Part shown: in pieces, positions 17,066 to 26,792 of the stretch
Layout: each line of letters begins with the position of its first letter
Position numbering within the stretch: the stretch's first letter is position 1
Origin: Sphingopyxis panaciterrulae
GTDB taxonomy: Bacteria > Pseudomonadota > Alphaproteobacteria > Sphingomonadales > Sphingomonadaceae
Direction: 5' to 3'
NCBI RefSeq assembly: GCF_014199295.1
Contig: NZ_JACIJH010000020.1
Coordinates: 1 to 48,526 of the forward strand
Length of the DNA stretch: 48,526 nucleotides
Notes under the pieces: generated by a model
Told to the model about the DNA's origin: nothing
What the model saw: the letters and a program-made list of their open reading frames with translations, nothing else
Database searches by the model: none
Made by a program: the position numbers and the translations under genes

Positions 17066-18985
17066 ATGATGATGGGGGGCAGCCTGTGGCCGATCGTCGC
17101 CAGCCTCGCGGTGCAGGGCGCGCCGGGGGACGGGGCGTCGCAGCCTGCCGATCCGCCGCCCGCCGGACAGCCCATGCCCGCCGAACCCGCGCTCGACGAG
17201 TTGATCCCACCCCCGCCGCCGGTCGAATGGCAGGAAATGGTCGGCGACGATCTCGTCACTCAGTTGATCGAGGGCCGCCGCCGTCCGGGCTATAATCCCG
17301 ACCTTCCCGATCCGCTGACCCAGGACAATGAAGGCGCGCTGCGCCCGCCGCCTCCCGAAGCCTTTCCGGGGATGGAGGATCAGCTTCCGATTCCCGACCG
17401 CTGGCGGCTGATCGAAAGCCTGGGCGTGGTCAGGGAGCGCTGGTTCGACCCCTATCACCAGAACACGCTGAAGGGCGACCGGCCGATCGACCGCGCCAAG
17501 GTGCCGTGGCTGCCGATCCGGGGCGACGACTGGTTCTTCGTGCTGAACGCGGTATCGGACACGGTCTTCGAGCCGCGCACCTTCCCGATCCCGAACGGGG
17601 TCCAGACGACGGCGCGCCCCGGCAGCCTCGACGTGTTCGGCAAGAACCGCAGCTTCGTTGCGTCGCAGACCTTCATCGGCGGCGTCGCACTGATCAAGGG
17701 CAATACCGCCTTCAAGCCGCCCGACGTCGAATATCGACTGACCCTCGCCTATAACATCAACTATGTCGACGTGCCCGAACGGCGCGTGCTCGACGTGCGT
17801 CCCTCGAAGAAGAGCCATCGCTTCGACCATTTCGTCGGGGTGCAGGAAGCCTTCATCGACAAGCATCTCGGCAACGACAGCGACCGCTACGACTTCCACT
17901 CGATCCGCATCGGCATCCAGCCGTTCCAGAGCGATTTCCGCGGCTTCCTGTTCAACGACAGCCAGCTCGGCATCCGCCTGTTCGGCAATCGCGACAACAA
18001 CCGCTTCCAATATAATCTCGCGGCCTTCTGGCGGCTGGAGAAAGACACCAACAGCGGCCTCAACGACATCGCCCAGACTCCGCGCGACGATTTCATCCTG
18101 ACCGCCAACCTTTATCGGCAGGATTTCCCCTTCGTCGGGCTGACCAGCCAGATCAGCGCGACGTGGAACATCAACCGCGAAAAAGGCGATATCCAGATCG
18201 ACCACAACGGCTTCCCCGTCCGCCCCGCCCTGCTCGGCGACCTGCGCGGCCGCGATTATGACGTCGTCTATCTCGGCTACAGCGCCGACGGGCGGATCGG
18301 GCGGATCAACCTGACCGCCAGCCTCTATGCCGCGCTGGGCGAGGACCGGAACAACATCTTCACCGGCCGGCCGGCGAAGATCCGCGCCGGCTTCGCCGCG
18401 GCCGAGCTCAGCTACGATCACGACTGGATGCGCTTTCGCCTGTCGGGCCTCTACGCGACCGGCGACGGCGATCCCTACAACAACACCGAGGGCGGCTTCG
18501 ACGCGATCTTCGAAAATCCGATCTTCGGCGGCGCCGACACCAGCTACTGGATTCGCCAGACCATCCCCTTCGCGGGCGGTGGTCGCGCGGTGGCGATCAA
18601 CGGCCGCAACGGCATCCTCAATTCGCTGCGCTCGTCGAAGGAGGAGGGGCAGTCGAATTTCAACAATCCGGGCACCGTCTTCGTCGGCGCGGGCGCCGAC
18701 TTCGACCTGTCGCCCGAGGTGCGGGTCAGCACCAACCTCAACCATCTGTGGTTCCAGAACACCGCCACGCTCCAGGTGCTGCGCAGCGAAGGCTCGATCC
18801 CGAAGGATATCGGCTGGGACGTGTCGCTCGCGGGCATCTGGCGGCCCAAGGCGACACAGAATATCGTCGGCCGCCTGAGCGCCGCGGTCCTCGTGCCCGG
18901 ACGCGGCTTCAAGGACCTGTTCGACAATAAAGAGCGCGACGACGTCTATCTGTCGGTCCTCGCCAACATGATCCTCAGTTTCTGA
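17066..18985 (+). CDS. Probable outer-membrane beta-barrel protein of the cytochrome cluster
   Basis: Protein of 639 aa; family not recognised. A short weak signal-like N-terminus is followed by a Pro-rich segment (about residues 25-55). From about residue 150 on, many amphipathic strands alternate with Asp/Asn/Gly turns (for example YRLTLAYNINYVDV, RINLTASLYAALGED, MRFRLSGLYATGDGD). The protein ends LANMILSF, with the terminal Phe needed for barrel insertion. No Cys-x-x-Cys of the MtrB type is seen. It starts 4 bp after the lipoprotein gene and ends 3 bp before the ten-haem cytochrome gene. A porin-like partner to multihaem cytochromes would resemble known porin-cytochrome conduits in logic; homology to them is not claimed. 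Confidence 0.72.
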   Translation: MMMGGSLWPIVASLAVQGAPGDGASQPADPPPAGQPMPAEPALDELIPPPPPVEWQEMVGDDLVTQLIEGRRRPGYNPDLPDPLTQDNEGALRPPPPEAFPGMEDQLPIPDRWRLIESLGVVRERWFDPYHQNTLKGDRPIDRAKVPWLPIRGDDWFFVLNAVSDTVFEPRTFPIPNGVQTTARPGSLDVFGKNRSFVASQTFIGGVALIKGNTAFKPPDVEYRLTLAYNINYVDVPERRVLDVRPSKKSHRFDHFVGVQEAFIDKHLGNDSDRYDFHSIRIGIQPFQSDFRGFLFNDSQLGIRLFGNRDNNRFQYNLAAFWRLEKDTNSGLNDIAQTPRDDFILTANLYRQDFPFVGLTSQISATWNINREKGDIQIDHNGFPVRPALLGDLRGRDYDVVYLGYSADGRIGRINLTASLYAALGEDRNNIFTGRPAKIRAGFAAAELSYDHDWMRFRLSGLYATGDGDPYNNTEGGFDAIFENPIFGGADTSYWIRQTIPFAGGGRAVAINGRNGILNSLRSSKEEGQSNFNNPGTVFVGAGADFDLSPEVRVSTNLNHLWFQNTATLQVLRSEGSIPKDIGWDVSLAGIWRPKATQNIVGRLSAAVLVPGRGFKDLFDNKERDDVYLSVLANMILSF

Positions 18986-18987
18986 CC

Positions 18988-21900
18988 ATGCAGCGCACAC
19001 TCCTCGCCCTCTTCGCCTTCCTGCTGATGTCGCTGGCCGTCGGCGCGCAGATGGGCCGCGCGTCGGAGGAGGAGAAGCCGGTCAAGGTCGACTATCGCTT
19101 CACCCCGCCCGCGCCCCGCGAGCAGAGCGAGGCGGCGATGATGGCGAAGTCGGAGGGCTGCTATAGCTGCCACGTCCGCACCGACCGGCCGACGATGCAT
19201 GCGACGCCGGCGGTGCGTCTCGGCTGCACCGACTGCCACGGCGGCGACGCGACGCAGGTCGGCGACGCGACACTCGGTTATGACGACCCGCGCAACCTCG
19301 CAGCGATGAAGCGCGCGCACCCGCAGCCGACGCTGCCCGGCGCGTGGCACGACAGCTCGGCCAATCCGCAGCGCAGCTATACTTTGCTCAACAAGGAGGC
19401 GCCCGAATATATCCGCTTCGTCAACCCCAGCGACTATCGCGTCGCGCGCGAGGCGTGCGGTGCCTGCCATCTGGAAATCATCGAGGCGACCGAGCGTTCG
19501 CTGATGTCGACCGCGGCGATGTTCTGGGCCGGCGGCGCCTATAACAACGGTGTCGTGCCCTTCAAGGCTTCGATCTTCGGCGAAGCCTATACGCGCACCG
19601 GCGAGGCCGCCTGCCTGTTGTCGCCCTCGTCGCGGCTGGCCGCCGAGGAGTATAAGGAGGCGTGCAAGCCCGCTTTCCCTTCGGACAAGATATTGACCGA
19701 CAGCGAGGCGAAGCGCGGCGCGCTTGCACGGCTCTATCCGCTGCCGCGCTGGAACGTCGTGCCGCCCAGCGACGTCTTCCGCGTCTTCGAGCGCGGCGGG
19801 CGCACCATCAACACGCAATTCTCCGAAATCGGCCTGCCCAACCCCACGGGAAGCATCCAGCGACTCGAAGAGCCCGGCCGCCCCGACCTCAAGCAGTCGA
19901 ACCGCGGTCCCGGCACCGGGCTGCGCGTCGCCATCGCGATCCTCAACCTTCACAAGACGCGCCTCAACGACCCCTATATGTGGTTCATGGGGACCAACGA
20001 CCAGCCCGGCGACTATCGCCAGTCGGGCTGCGCGGGCTGCCATGTCGTCTATGCCAACGACCGCGAGCCCCGGCACAGCCTGACCTATGCCCGCCACGGC
20101 CGCGACGGCCAGACCGCGACCGTCGACCCGACGATCGCGGGCAAGCGCCGCCTCGCGAGCGAGGGTCATGGTGCGCTGATCGACCCGGCGCACGCCGACG
20201 ATCCGGCGCGCGGCGAGTCGGGCCATCCGATCACCCACGCCTTCACCCGCGCCATCCCGACCGCGCAGTGCATGACCTGCCACATGCACCAGCCCAACAT
20301 CTTCCTGAATTCCTACCTCGGCTACACGATGTGGGATTATGAATCGGACGCGCCGCAGATGTGGCCCGGCCCCGAAAATACGGCGCCGCGCCCGCCGGGG
20401 ATGAGCGACGCGGACTATCAGCGCATCTACAAGCAACAGCATTATCCGACCGCGGCCGAGGTCCACCGTACGCTCGAACGCAACCCGGAGGGCGCCAGCC
20501 CGCGCGGCCTGTGGTCCGACGTCGAATTCCTGCGCGACGTCTATGACGTCAACGACACGAACAAGGACACGCAGTTCGCCGACTATCACGGCCACGGCTG
20601 GAACTTCCGCGGCATCTTCAAGCGCGACCGCAGCGGCAATCTGCTCGACGCCGGCGGAAACATGGCGACCTATGGCACCGATACCGCACACATCGTCGAC
20701 CCCAAGGATCCCGAGAAATGGCGCAAGAGCTGCGATCATTACAGCGACGCGAAGCAGCGCGACCTCTGCCTCGCCAGCGCCGATCCCGGCAAGCCCGGCG
20801 TCGAAGGCAAGTTCGTGCCGCCCGGCCTGAATCCCGGCAAGACGGTCCATATGATGGACATCCACGCCGAAAAGGGGATGCAGTGCGCCGACTGTCATTT
20901 CGCGCAGGACGCGCACGGCAACGGCTATATCCAGGGCGAGGTCGCCAATGCGGTCGAGATAAGCTGCAAGGATTGCCACGGCACCGCCGACGCCTTCCCC
21001 AACCTGCTGACCTCGAACGTCGCGGCGCGGCCGCAAGGGACGAACCTCGCGCTGCTGCGCAATTCCGACGGGCGCCGGCGCTTCGAATTCCAATATGGCG
21101 ACGACGGCGAGGTGACCGGACTGATCCAGCGCTCGATCGTCGACCCCAAGCTCGAATGGCAGGTCAGCCTCGTCAAGCAGGCGGTGACGCCGGGGCCGCA
21201 TTTCAATGCCAAAGCGGCGCGCGCCAAGCTGATGTCGCGCTCGGGCGCCGACGACGGCAGCTTCGCCTGGGGGCCGGGGGTGGCGAAGGCCGACCGCGCC
21301 CACGGCGACGACCGCATGGCCTGTTTCACCTGCCACCTGTCGTGGACGACGAGCTGCGGCGGCTGCCACCTGCCGATCGAGGCGAACTGGAAGACCAGCT
21401 CACACCATTTCGAGGGCGAAGAATCGCGCAATTTCGCGACCTATAACCCGCAGGTCGCGCGCGACGGCATGTTCCAGCTCGGCCGGCATCAACTCACCAA
21501 GCGCGGCGAGCCCGACGAAGACGGCAACCCGCGCGGCATCATCGCGCCGATCCGATCCTCGTCGGCGCTGATCCTGTCGTCGACCAACATCAACCGCGAG
21601 CGCATCTATGTGCAGCAGCCGCCGATCAGCGCCGCGGGCTTTTCGAGCCAGGCCTTCGCGCCGCATTTCCCGCACACGGTGCGCCTCCAGGAAACCAAGC
21701 AATGCACCGACTGCCACCTGTCGCAGGCCGACGACAATAATGCGATCATGTCGCAGCTCCTGCTGATGGGCACCAATTTCGTCAATTTCGTCGGCCTCAA
21801 CGTCTGGTCGGGGCTCGAGGACGGATTCCAGGCGACGCGGGTGACCGAATGGGACGAGCCGCAGGCGGTGATCGGCAGCTATCTGCAACGCTATGCCTAT

Positions 21901-23208
21901 CCCGATTACTGGAAATTGCATGTCGAGCAGAATCACCGCGAGTTGAAGAATTGGGTGCGCGGCAGGATTTTCGACAAGAAGGGCTCGGGCGAGAGCCGCG
22001 CGCTCGAGGAATTCCGCAACATCGTCCAGGACACGAGCGGGCGAGTGAACTGCCTGCAGCAGCGCGGCGAATATATGTTCGTCGCCGAGGGCAGGGGTGG
22101 TTTCCGCGTCTATGACATCGCGGCGATCGGCAACAAGGGCTTCTCCGAACGCATCGTCCGCGCACCCTTCTCGCCGCTCGGCCACGACACGCATGTCAGG
22201 ACGACCAATGCGACCTGCATGGCGATCGGCACCACCCAGCCGATCAGCATGGCGCGCAACGACATGATCCGCCAGAATTTCCCCGAAAACCACGAGCAGG
22301 CGCTCCATCCTCTCTATCGCTATGCGGTCATCACCGACAGCGTCGAGGGGCTGATTCTCGTCGACATCGACACGATGGCCGACGGCGAGCTGCGCAACAA
22401 CAAGCTGACCCGCGCGCTGACCTGGAATCCCGACAATGTCCTCGCGGGCGCGCGGCATATCACGCTGGCGGGCGATTACGCCTATATCGCCGCCGACAGC
22501 GGGCTCGTCGTCGTCGACCTGTCGACCCCGCTCGAACCCAAGGTGACGGCGCGGCTGCCGCTGACCGATGCGCGGGCGAGCGCGGTACAGTTCCGCTATC
22601 TGTGGGTCACCGATGCCGAGGGGGTGAAACTGTTCGACGTCACCCACATGGATCGGCCGGTGCCGGTGCCCTCGGGCACGGTGCGGCTCGCCGACGCGCG
22701 CAAGCTCTATGTCGCGCGCACCTATATGTATGTCGCGGCGAAGGCGGACGGACTGGTCATCGTCGACGTGACGCGGCCGGCGGCGCCGGTCGCGGGGCCG
22801 CCGCTCACCTTCGGCGGCGCGATGACCGATGCCGAGGACGTGATCGTCGGCACGACCAACGCCTCGCTCTTCGCTTATGTCGCCGACGGACGACAGGGCA
22901 TCAAGGTGCTCCAGCTCACCAGCCCCGACAATCCGGGCCTCTATGGGTTCTCGCCGAAACCGGCGCCCGAACTGATCGCCTGGGCGAAGACCCCGGCGCC
23001 GGCACTGTCGCTGTCGAAGGGTCTCGACCGCGACCGCGCGGTCGACGAGACGGGCGGGCAGATCGCGATCTTCGGCCGCATCGGCTCGCGCCCCTTCACC
23101 CGGCCCGAGATGGAGAAGCTGTTCCTGAACGGCAAGGGGCTGGTCTACAAGGTCAGCGACGCGGTGGACCAGACCGGGTGGCGGCCGCCGCTGAAATATC
23201 CGGGTTGA
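18988..23208 (+). CDS. Ten-haem c-type cytochrome fused to an LVIVD-repeat propeller
   Basis: Protein of 1406 aa with a signal peptide (residues 1 to about 25). Ten CXXCH motifs start near residues 58, 80, 157, 348, 428, 633, 660, 779, 790 and 906. The C-terminal third has no haem motif but carries LVIVD-type repeats (LILVDID near 1122, LVVVDLS near 1173, VKLFDVT near 1212, LVIVDVT near 1256, IKVLQLT near 1305), which form a beta-propeller in known proteins. No lipobox is seen. It is exported, in the periplasm or at the cell surface with the barrel protein encoded just upstream. It may be an electron-transfer protein or a multihaem oxidoreductase with a propeller for protein or substrate contact. 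A peptide ALSLSKG near residue 1340 matches the translation of the interspersed REP-like repeat, so a repeat may have been captured in the gene. Confidence 0.88.
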   Translation: MQRTLLALFAFLLMSLAVGAQMGRASEEEKPVKVDYRFTPPAPREQSEAAMMAKSEGCYSCHVRTDRPTMHATPAVRLGCTDCHGGDATQVGDATLGYDDPRNLAAMKRAHPQPTLPGAWHDSSANPQRSYTLLNKEAPEYIRFVNPSDYRVAREACGACHLEIIEATERSLMSTAAMFWAGGAYNNGVVPFKASIFGEAYTRTGEAACLLSPSSRLAAEEYKEACKPAFPSDKILTDSEAKRGALARLYPLPRWNVVPPSDVFRVFERGGRTINTQFSEIGLPNPTGSIQRLEEPGRPDLKQSNRGPGTGLRVAIAILNLHKTRLNDPYMWFMGTNDQPGDYRQSGCAGCHVVYANDREPRHSLTYARHGRDGQTATVDPTIAGKRRLASEGHGALIDPAHADDPARGESGHPITHAFTRAIPTAQCMTCHMHQPNIFLNSYLGYTMWDYESDAPQMWPGPENTAPRPPGMSDADYQRIYKQQHYPTAAEVHRTLERNPEGASPRGLWSDVEFLRDVYDVNDTNKDTQFADYHGHGWNFRGIFKRDRSGNLLDAGGNMATYGTDTAHIVDPKDPEKWRKSCDHYSDAKQRDLCLASADPGKPGVEGKFVPPGLNPGKTVHMMDIHAEKGMQCADCHFAQDAHGNGYIQGEVANAVEISCKDCHGTADAFPNLLTSNVAARPQGTNLALLRNSDGRRRFEFQYGDDGEVTGLIQRSIVDPKLEWQVSLVKQAVTPGPHFNAKAARAKLMSRSGADDGSFAWGPGVAKADRAHGDDRMACFTCHLSWTTSCGGCHLPIEANWKTSSHHFEGEESRNFATYNPQVARDGMFQLGRHQLTKRGEPDEDGNPRGIIAPIRSSSALILSSTNINRERIYVQQPPISAAGFSSQAFAPHFPHTVRLQETKQCTDCHLSQADDNNAIMSQLLLMGTNFVNFVGLNVWSGLEDGFQATRVTEWDEPQAVIGSYLQRYAYPDYWKLHVEQNHRELKNWVRGRIFDKKGSGESRALEEFRNIVQDTSGRVNCLQQRGEYMFVAEGRGGFRVYDIAAIGNKGFSERIVRAPFSPLGHDTHVRTTNATCMAIGTTQPISMARNDMIRQNFPENHEQALHPLYRYAVITDSVEGLILVDIDTMADGELRNNKLTRALTWNPDNVLAGARHITLAGDYAYIAADSGLVVVDLSTPLEPKVTARLPLTDARASAVQFRYLWVTDAEGVKLFDVTHMDRPVPVPSGTVRLADARKLYVARTYMYVAAKADGLVIVDVTRPAAPVAGPPLTFGGAMTDAEDVIVGTTNASLFAYVADGRQGIKVLQLTSPDNPGLYGFSPKPAPELIAWAKTPAPALSLSKGLDRDRAVDETGGQIAIFGRIGSRPFTRPEMEKLFLNGKGLVYKVSDAVDQTGWRPPLKYPG

Positions 23209-23212
23209 TTAG

Positions 23213-23236
23213 CCCTCTCCCCTTCAGGGGAGAGGG
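23213..23236. terminator. Stem-loop between convergent genes
   Basis: CCCTCTCCCC and GGGGAGAGGG pair perfectly around a TTCA loop. It lies in the 35-bp gap between the ten-haem cytochrome gene and the convergent rsh gene. It has no T-run, so it may be a REP-like hairpin serving as a two-way terminator. Confidence 0.5.
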
Positions 23237-23243
23237 CGTCTCT

Positions 23244-25337
23244 CTAAAGCCGCTCTGCCTGCACCACCGAATCCGACGCGCGTAGCGCCGACAAGATCCG
23301 CATCACATGATGGACGTCGCGCACCTCGACGACGATGTCATAGGTGTGGAAATCGCCCTCGCGGTTCGACAGGCGCAGGTTGGTGATATTGGCCGAATTG
23401 GCCGCGAGGATGCCCGACATCTCGGCGAGCGTGCCGGGCTCGTTGAGGATGACGACGCACAATCGCGCATTGCCCCCCTCGCTGTCCTCCTGCCAGCGCA
23501 GGTCGATCCAGTCCGCGTCGATGCCGTCGGCCAGGCTCGGGCAGTCGATGACATGCACCTCGATCCCTTCGCCCGGCCGCGCGAGGCCGACGATGCGGTC
23601 ACCCGGCACCGGGTGGCAGCAATCGGCGAGCTTGTAGGCGACGCCGGGGGTCAGCCCCTCGATCGACACCGCCGCGCCCGGCTTCAGCTTGCCCGGCTTT
23701 GCCTTCATCTCGGCGGTGATGCCGGGCACTAGCGCTTCGAGCAGCGCGTCATCGGAAATCTGCCGCTTGCCGATCGCGACATAGAGGGCGGTATCGTCCT
23801 CCAGCTTCAACCGCTCGCGCGCCGCGCCGCGCGCCTTGTCGCCGACCCTGTTGGGCAGGCGGCGCGCGATCTCGTCGTACATCTTGCGCCCCAGCGCGGC
23901 GAGTTCGACCTTCTCCTTCGAGCGGACGTGGCGGCGGATCGCGGCGCGCGCCTTGCCGGTCACCGCGAAGCCCAGCCAGGGGGGCTGCGGCGTCTGCTTG
24001 TCGGACGACAGGATTTCGACCGTGTCGCCGTTGGCGAGCTGGGTACGCAGCGGCACCAGCCGGCCGTTGACTTTCGCCCCCACCGTGCGGTCGCCGAGCC
24101 CGGTGTGGACGGCATAGGCGAAGTCGACCGGCGTCGCCCCCTTGGGCAACTGGTGCAGCACCCCCTTCGGCGTGAAGGCGAAGATGCGGTCCTGATACAT
24201 GGCGATGCGCGTGTTCTCGAGCAATTCGTCGGGATCGTGCGTCTGCTCGAGGATTTCGATCAGGTCGCGAATCCACCCCGCCTGCCCGTCGGGACCGCTG
24301 CCGCCCTGCTTGTACGCCCAGTGCGCGGCCAGCCCATATTCGGACTGCTCGTGCATCGGCCGGCTGCGAATCTGGATCTCGATCCGCATATTCTGCTGGT
24401 GCATGATCGTCGTGTGCAGCGACTTGTAGCCGTTGCGCTTCGGGGTCGAGATATAGTCCTTGAAGCGGCCGGGGACCATCTTCCACTTGCGGTGGATCAG
24501 GCCGAGCGCGGCATAGCAATCGGCATCGGTCGGGGTGACGATGCGAAAGGCGATGATGTCGGTGACCTGCTCGAAGCTGACGTGGCGCTCCTGCATCTTG
24601 CGCCAGATCGAATAGGGATGCTTCTCGCGCCCCGACACCTCGGCCTCGATCCCCGCCTCGGCCAGCAGCTCCTTGAACTCGCGGCTGATCGCCGCGACCT
24701 TGTCCTTGCCGCCCGCGGTCAGCTTGGCGAGGCGGCCGGTGATCGTCGCATAGGCCTCCGGCTCGAGTTCGCGAAAGGCGAGAAGCTGCATCTCGCGCAT
24801 ATATTCGTACATGCCGATCCGCTCGGCGAGCGGGGCATAGATATCCATCGTCTCCTTGGCGATCCGGCGCCTCTTGTCGGGATTCTGGATGAAATGCAGC
24901 GTGCGCATATTGTGCAGCCGGTCGGCGAGCTTGACCAGCAGCACCCGGATGTCGTCCGACATGGCGAGCAGGAACTTGCGCAGATTCTCGGCCGCCCGCT
25001 CATTCTCTGTCTGCGCCTCGATCTTCGACAGCTTGGTGACCCCGTCGACGAGGCGGCCGACATCGCTGCCGAACAGCCGCTCGATCTCCTCGGGCGTCGT
25101 CAGCGTGTCTTCCAGCGTGTCGTGGAGCAGTGCGGTGACGATCGTCTCGCTGTCGAGGTGGAGGTCGGTCAAAATGCCCGCCACCTCGACCGGGTGGCTG
25201 AAATAGGGATCGCCCGAGGCGCGCTTCTGGCTGCCATGCTTCTGGACGGTAAAGACATAGGCGCGGTTGAGCAGCGCCTCGTCGACGCCGGGATCATAAG
25301 CGCGCACGCGCTCGACCAGTTCATATTGCCTGAGCAT
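23244..25337 (-). CDS. rsh: (p)ppGpp synthetase/hydrolase, Rsh (RelA/SpoT) family
   Basis: Protein of 697 aa. The HD hydrolase domain includes His48 and the HD pair at 72-73 (LLHDTLEDT). The synthetase domain follows, with GRFKDYISTPKRNGYKSLHT and EIQIRSRPMHEQSEYGLAAH. A TGS domain begins IFAFTPKGVLHQLPKG and an ACT domain closes the protein (LCVVILNEPGTLAEMSGILA). Both catalytic halves look intact, so it should make and degrade ppGpp, as expected of the single Rsh enzyme of alphaproteobacteria. Cytoplasmic. The start is the ATG at 25337. Confidence 0.96.
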   Translation of the reverse strand: MLRQYELVERVRAYDPGVDEALLNRAYVFTVQKHGSQKRASGDPYFSHPVEVAGILTDLHLDSETIVTALLHDTLEDTLTTPEEIERLFGSDVGRLVDGVTKLSKIEAQTENERAAENLRKFLLAMSDDIRVLLVKLADRLHNMRTLHFIQNPDKRRRIAKETMDIYAPLAERIGMYEYMREMQLLAFRELEPEAYATITGRLAKLTAGGKDKVAAISREFKELLAEAGIEAEVSGREKHPYSIWRKMQERHVSFEQVTDIIAFRIVTPTDADCYAALGLIHRKWKMVPGRFKDYISTPKRNGYKSLHTTIMHQQNMRIEIQIRSRPMHEQSEYGLAAHWAYKQGGSGPDGQAGWIRDLIEILEQTHDPDELLENTRIAMYQDRIFAFTPKGVLHQLPKGATPVDFAYAVHTGLGDRTVGAKVNGRLVPLRTQLANGDTVEILSSDKQTPQPPWLGFAVTGKARAAIRRHVRSKEKVELAALGRKMYDEIARRLPNRVGDKARGAARERLKLEDDTALYVAIGKRQISDDALLEALVPGITAEMKAKPGKLKPGAAVSIEGLTPGVAYKLADCCHPVPGDRIVGLARPGEGIEVHVIDCPSLADGIDADWIDLRWQEDSEGGNARLCVVILNEPGTLAEMSGILAANSANITNLRLSNREGDFHTYDIVVEVRDVHHVMRILSALRASDSVVQAERL

Positions 25338-25459
25338 TGCCTCCTAATGTCGTCGCTGGCGCGGATATTGCAACGCGAAAATTGTACGGCGAGACCGAAG
25401 GGTTAGCAACTTTGGTAAAGCCGATTGGAAGGGCGCGTCGCGCGTTCTAGAGCGGGGCC

Positions 25460-26731
25460 ATGGGGACCGACGCTTCCGATTCGCCTTTGCCGAGCGCGCG
25501 GTCGTCTCCTGCGGCGCGCGGCGACGCGCCCCGGCATCTGATGCTCTTCAGCTATTGGTTTCCGCCCGCCAATGCGGTCGGATCGTCACGGCCGCTCGCC
25601 ATGGCGCGCCATTTCGCGGCGCGTGGCTGGCGGGTCACGGTGATAGCGGGCGCCGCGCAGGCGGTTCCTCCCAGCTTCGCGGCCGACCTTGCCGGCTTCG
25701 ACGTCCATTATGTCCCCGACACCTGGCTGACGCGCTGGTCGAGCTTCCGCGCCGAGCGCGGAGTCGCCGCGCAGCGGCTGACGACCGCGCTGCGGCTGCT
25801 CGCCTGGCCCGACCATGTCCGGCCGGTCGCGCGCGCGATGCGGCGCCGGGCGCTGGCACTGTTGCGAGAGCTTCCGCGTCCCGACGTGGTGCTGTCGACC
25901 GCGCTGCCCTTTTCGGTCCATGGTGCGGCGCGCGACGTTGCGCGGGCGGCGGGGGCGCTGTTCGTCGCCGACAATCGCGACATCTGGGCCGGCAATCCCT
26001 ACAAATCGACCGCCCCCTTCTACAAGAGCCTCGAGCGCGGATATGAAAGGCGGTCGCTTGCCGCCGCCGACCTGGTCGTCGCGGTGAGCGAGGGGATGAG
26101 CGCCTATTACCGGGCGGCCTATCCCGCTCTTGCCGACCGGGTCCTGACCGTGATGAACGGCGTCGATGCGCAAACGGAGGCCGCCGCCTATCGGCGCGAT
26201 CCCGACGGACTGCGGCTTGCCTATACCGGCATTCTCTATGGCGACCGGCGCGACGTGACGCCGCTGCTCCGCGCGGCGCAGGGGCTGGGCGTGCCGGTAA
26301 GCATCGATTTCTATGGTTCCGAGCCGGAGATCGTGGGCCGGCTCGCGGCCGGGTTCCCCGGCCTTGCCATCGCGAACCGCGGCAAGGTGCCGCGCGCCGC
26401 CGCGCTCGCCGCGCAGGCGGCGGCCGACGCGCTGATCCTCGTCGTCGGCACCGATCCCTGGGAGGACACGCTGCTTCCCGGCAAGCTGTTCGAATATGCG
26501 GGCGCCGGCCGCCCGATCGTCGCACTCGCCAACAAGGCGTCCGACTCGGGCCGCCTGATCGCCCGCCATGGGCTCGGCCTCGCGGCGACCGACGAAAGCG
26601 AGATCGCCGCTTTCCTCGCCCGGCTCGCGGCGGAGGGCATGAAAAGCCGGGCCGCGGTTCCGGCCGAACTGACCCGCGCGCACCAGCTCGACCTGCTCGA
26701 CGCGCGGCTGGCCGACATGCTGGCCCCTTGA
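25460..26731 (+). CDS. GT4-like glycosyltransferase
   Basis: Protein of 423 aa with a GT-B fold layout. The N-terminal acceptor half opens with LMLFSYWFPPANAVGSSRPL and includes VADNRDIWAGNPY. The C-terminal nucleotide-sugar half has LLPGKLFEYAGAGRPIVALA, with the E of the E-x7-E region. It should transfer a sugar to a polysaccharide or lipid carrier at the inner face of the membrane; donor and acceptor cannot be told. It is not in an obvious polysaccharide cluster, which is unusual for this family. Confidence 0.83.
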   Translation: MGTDASDSPLPSARSSPAARGDAPRHLMLFSYWFPPANAVGSSRPLAMARHFAARGWRVTVIAGAAQAVPPSFAADLAGFDVHYVPDTWLTRWSSFRAERGVAAQRLTTALRLLAWPDHVRPVARAMRRRALALLRELPRPDVVLSTALPFSVHGAARDVARAAGALFVADNRDIWAGNPYKSTAPFYKSLERGYERRSLAAADLVVAVSEGMSAYYRAAYPALADRVLTVMNGVDAQTEAAAYRRDPDGLRLAYTGILYGDRRDVTPLLRAAQGLGVPVSIDFYGSEPEIVGRLAAGFPGLAIANRGKVPRAAALAAQAAADALILVVGTDPWEDTLLPGKLFEYAGAGRPIVALANKASDSGRLIARHGLGLAATDESEIAAFLARLAAEGMKSRAAVPAELTRAHQLDLLDARLADMLAP

Positions 26732-26792
26732 CGGACGCGCGCCGCATAGAAAAATTTTGGCGTTGGTACCGATAATGCGATAGTGCGGCACG

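Noticed and set aside
15011..19000. Very long minus-strand open frame of 1329 codons
   Set aside because: It is antisense to three well-supported genes; stop-free antisense frames are expected at this GC content.
18946..21369. 807-codon antisense frame under the ten-haem cytochrome
   Set aside because: The plus strand carries regular CXXCH motifs and a signal peptide; the antisense translation has no domain.
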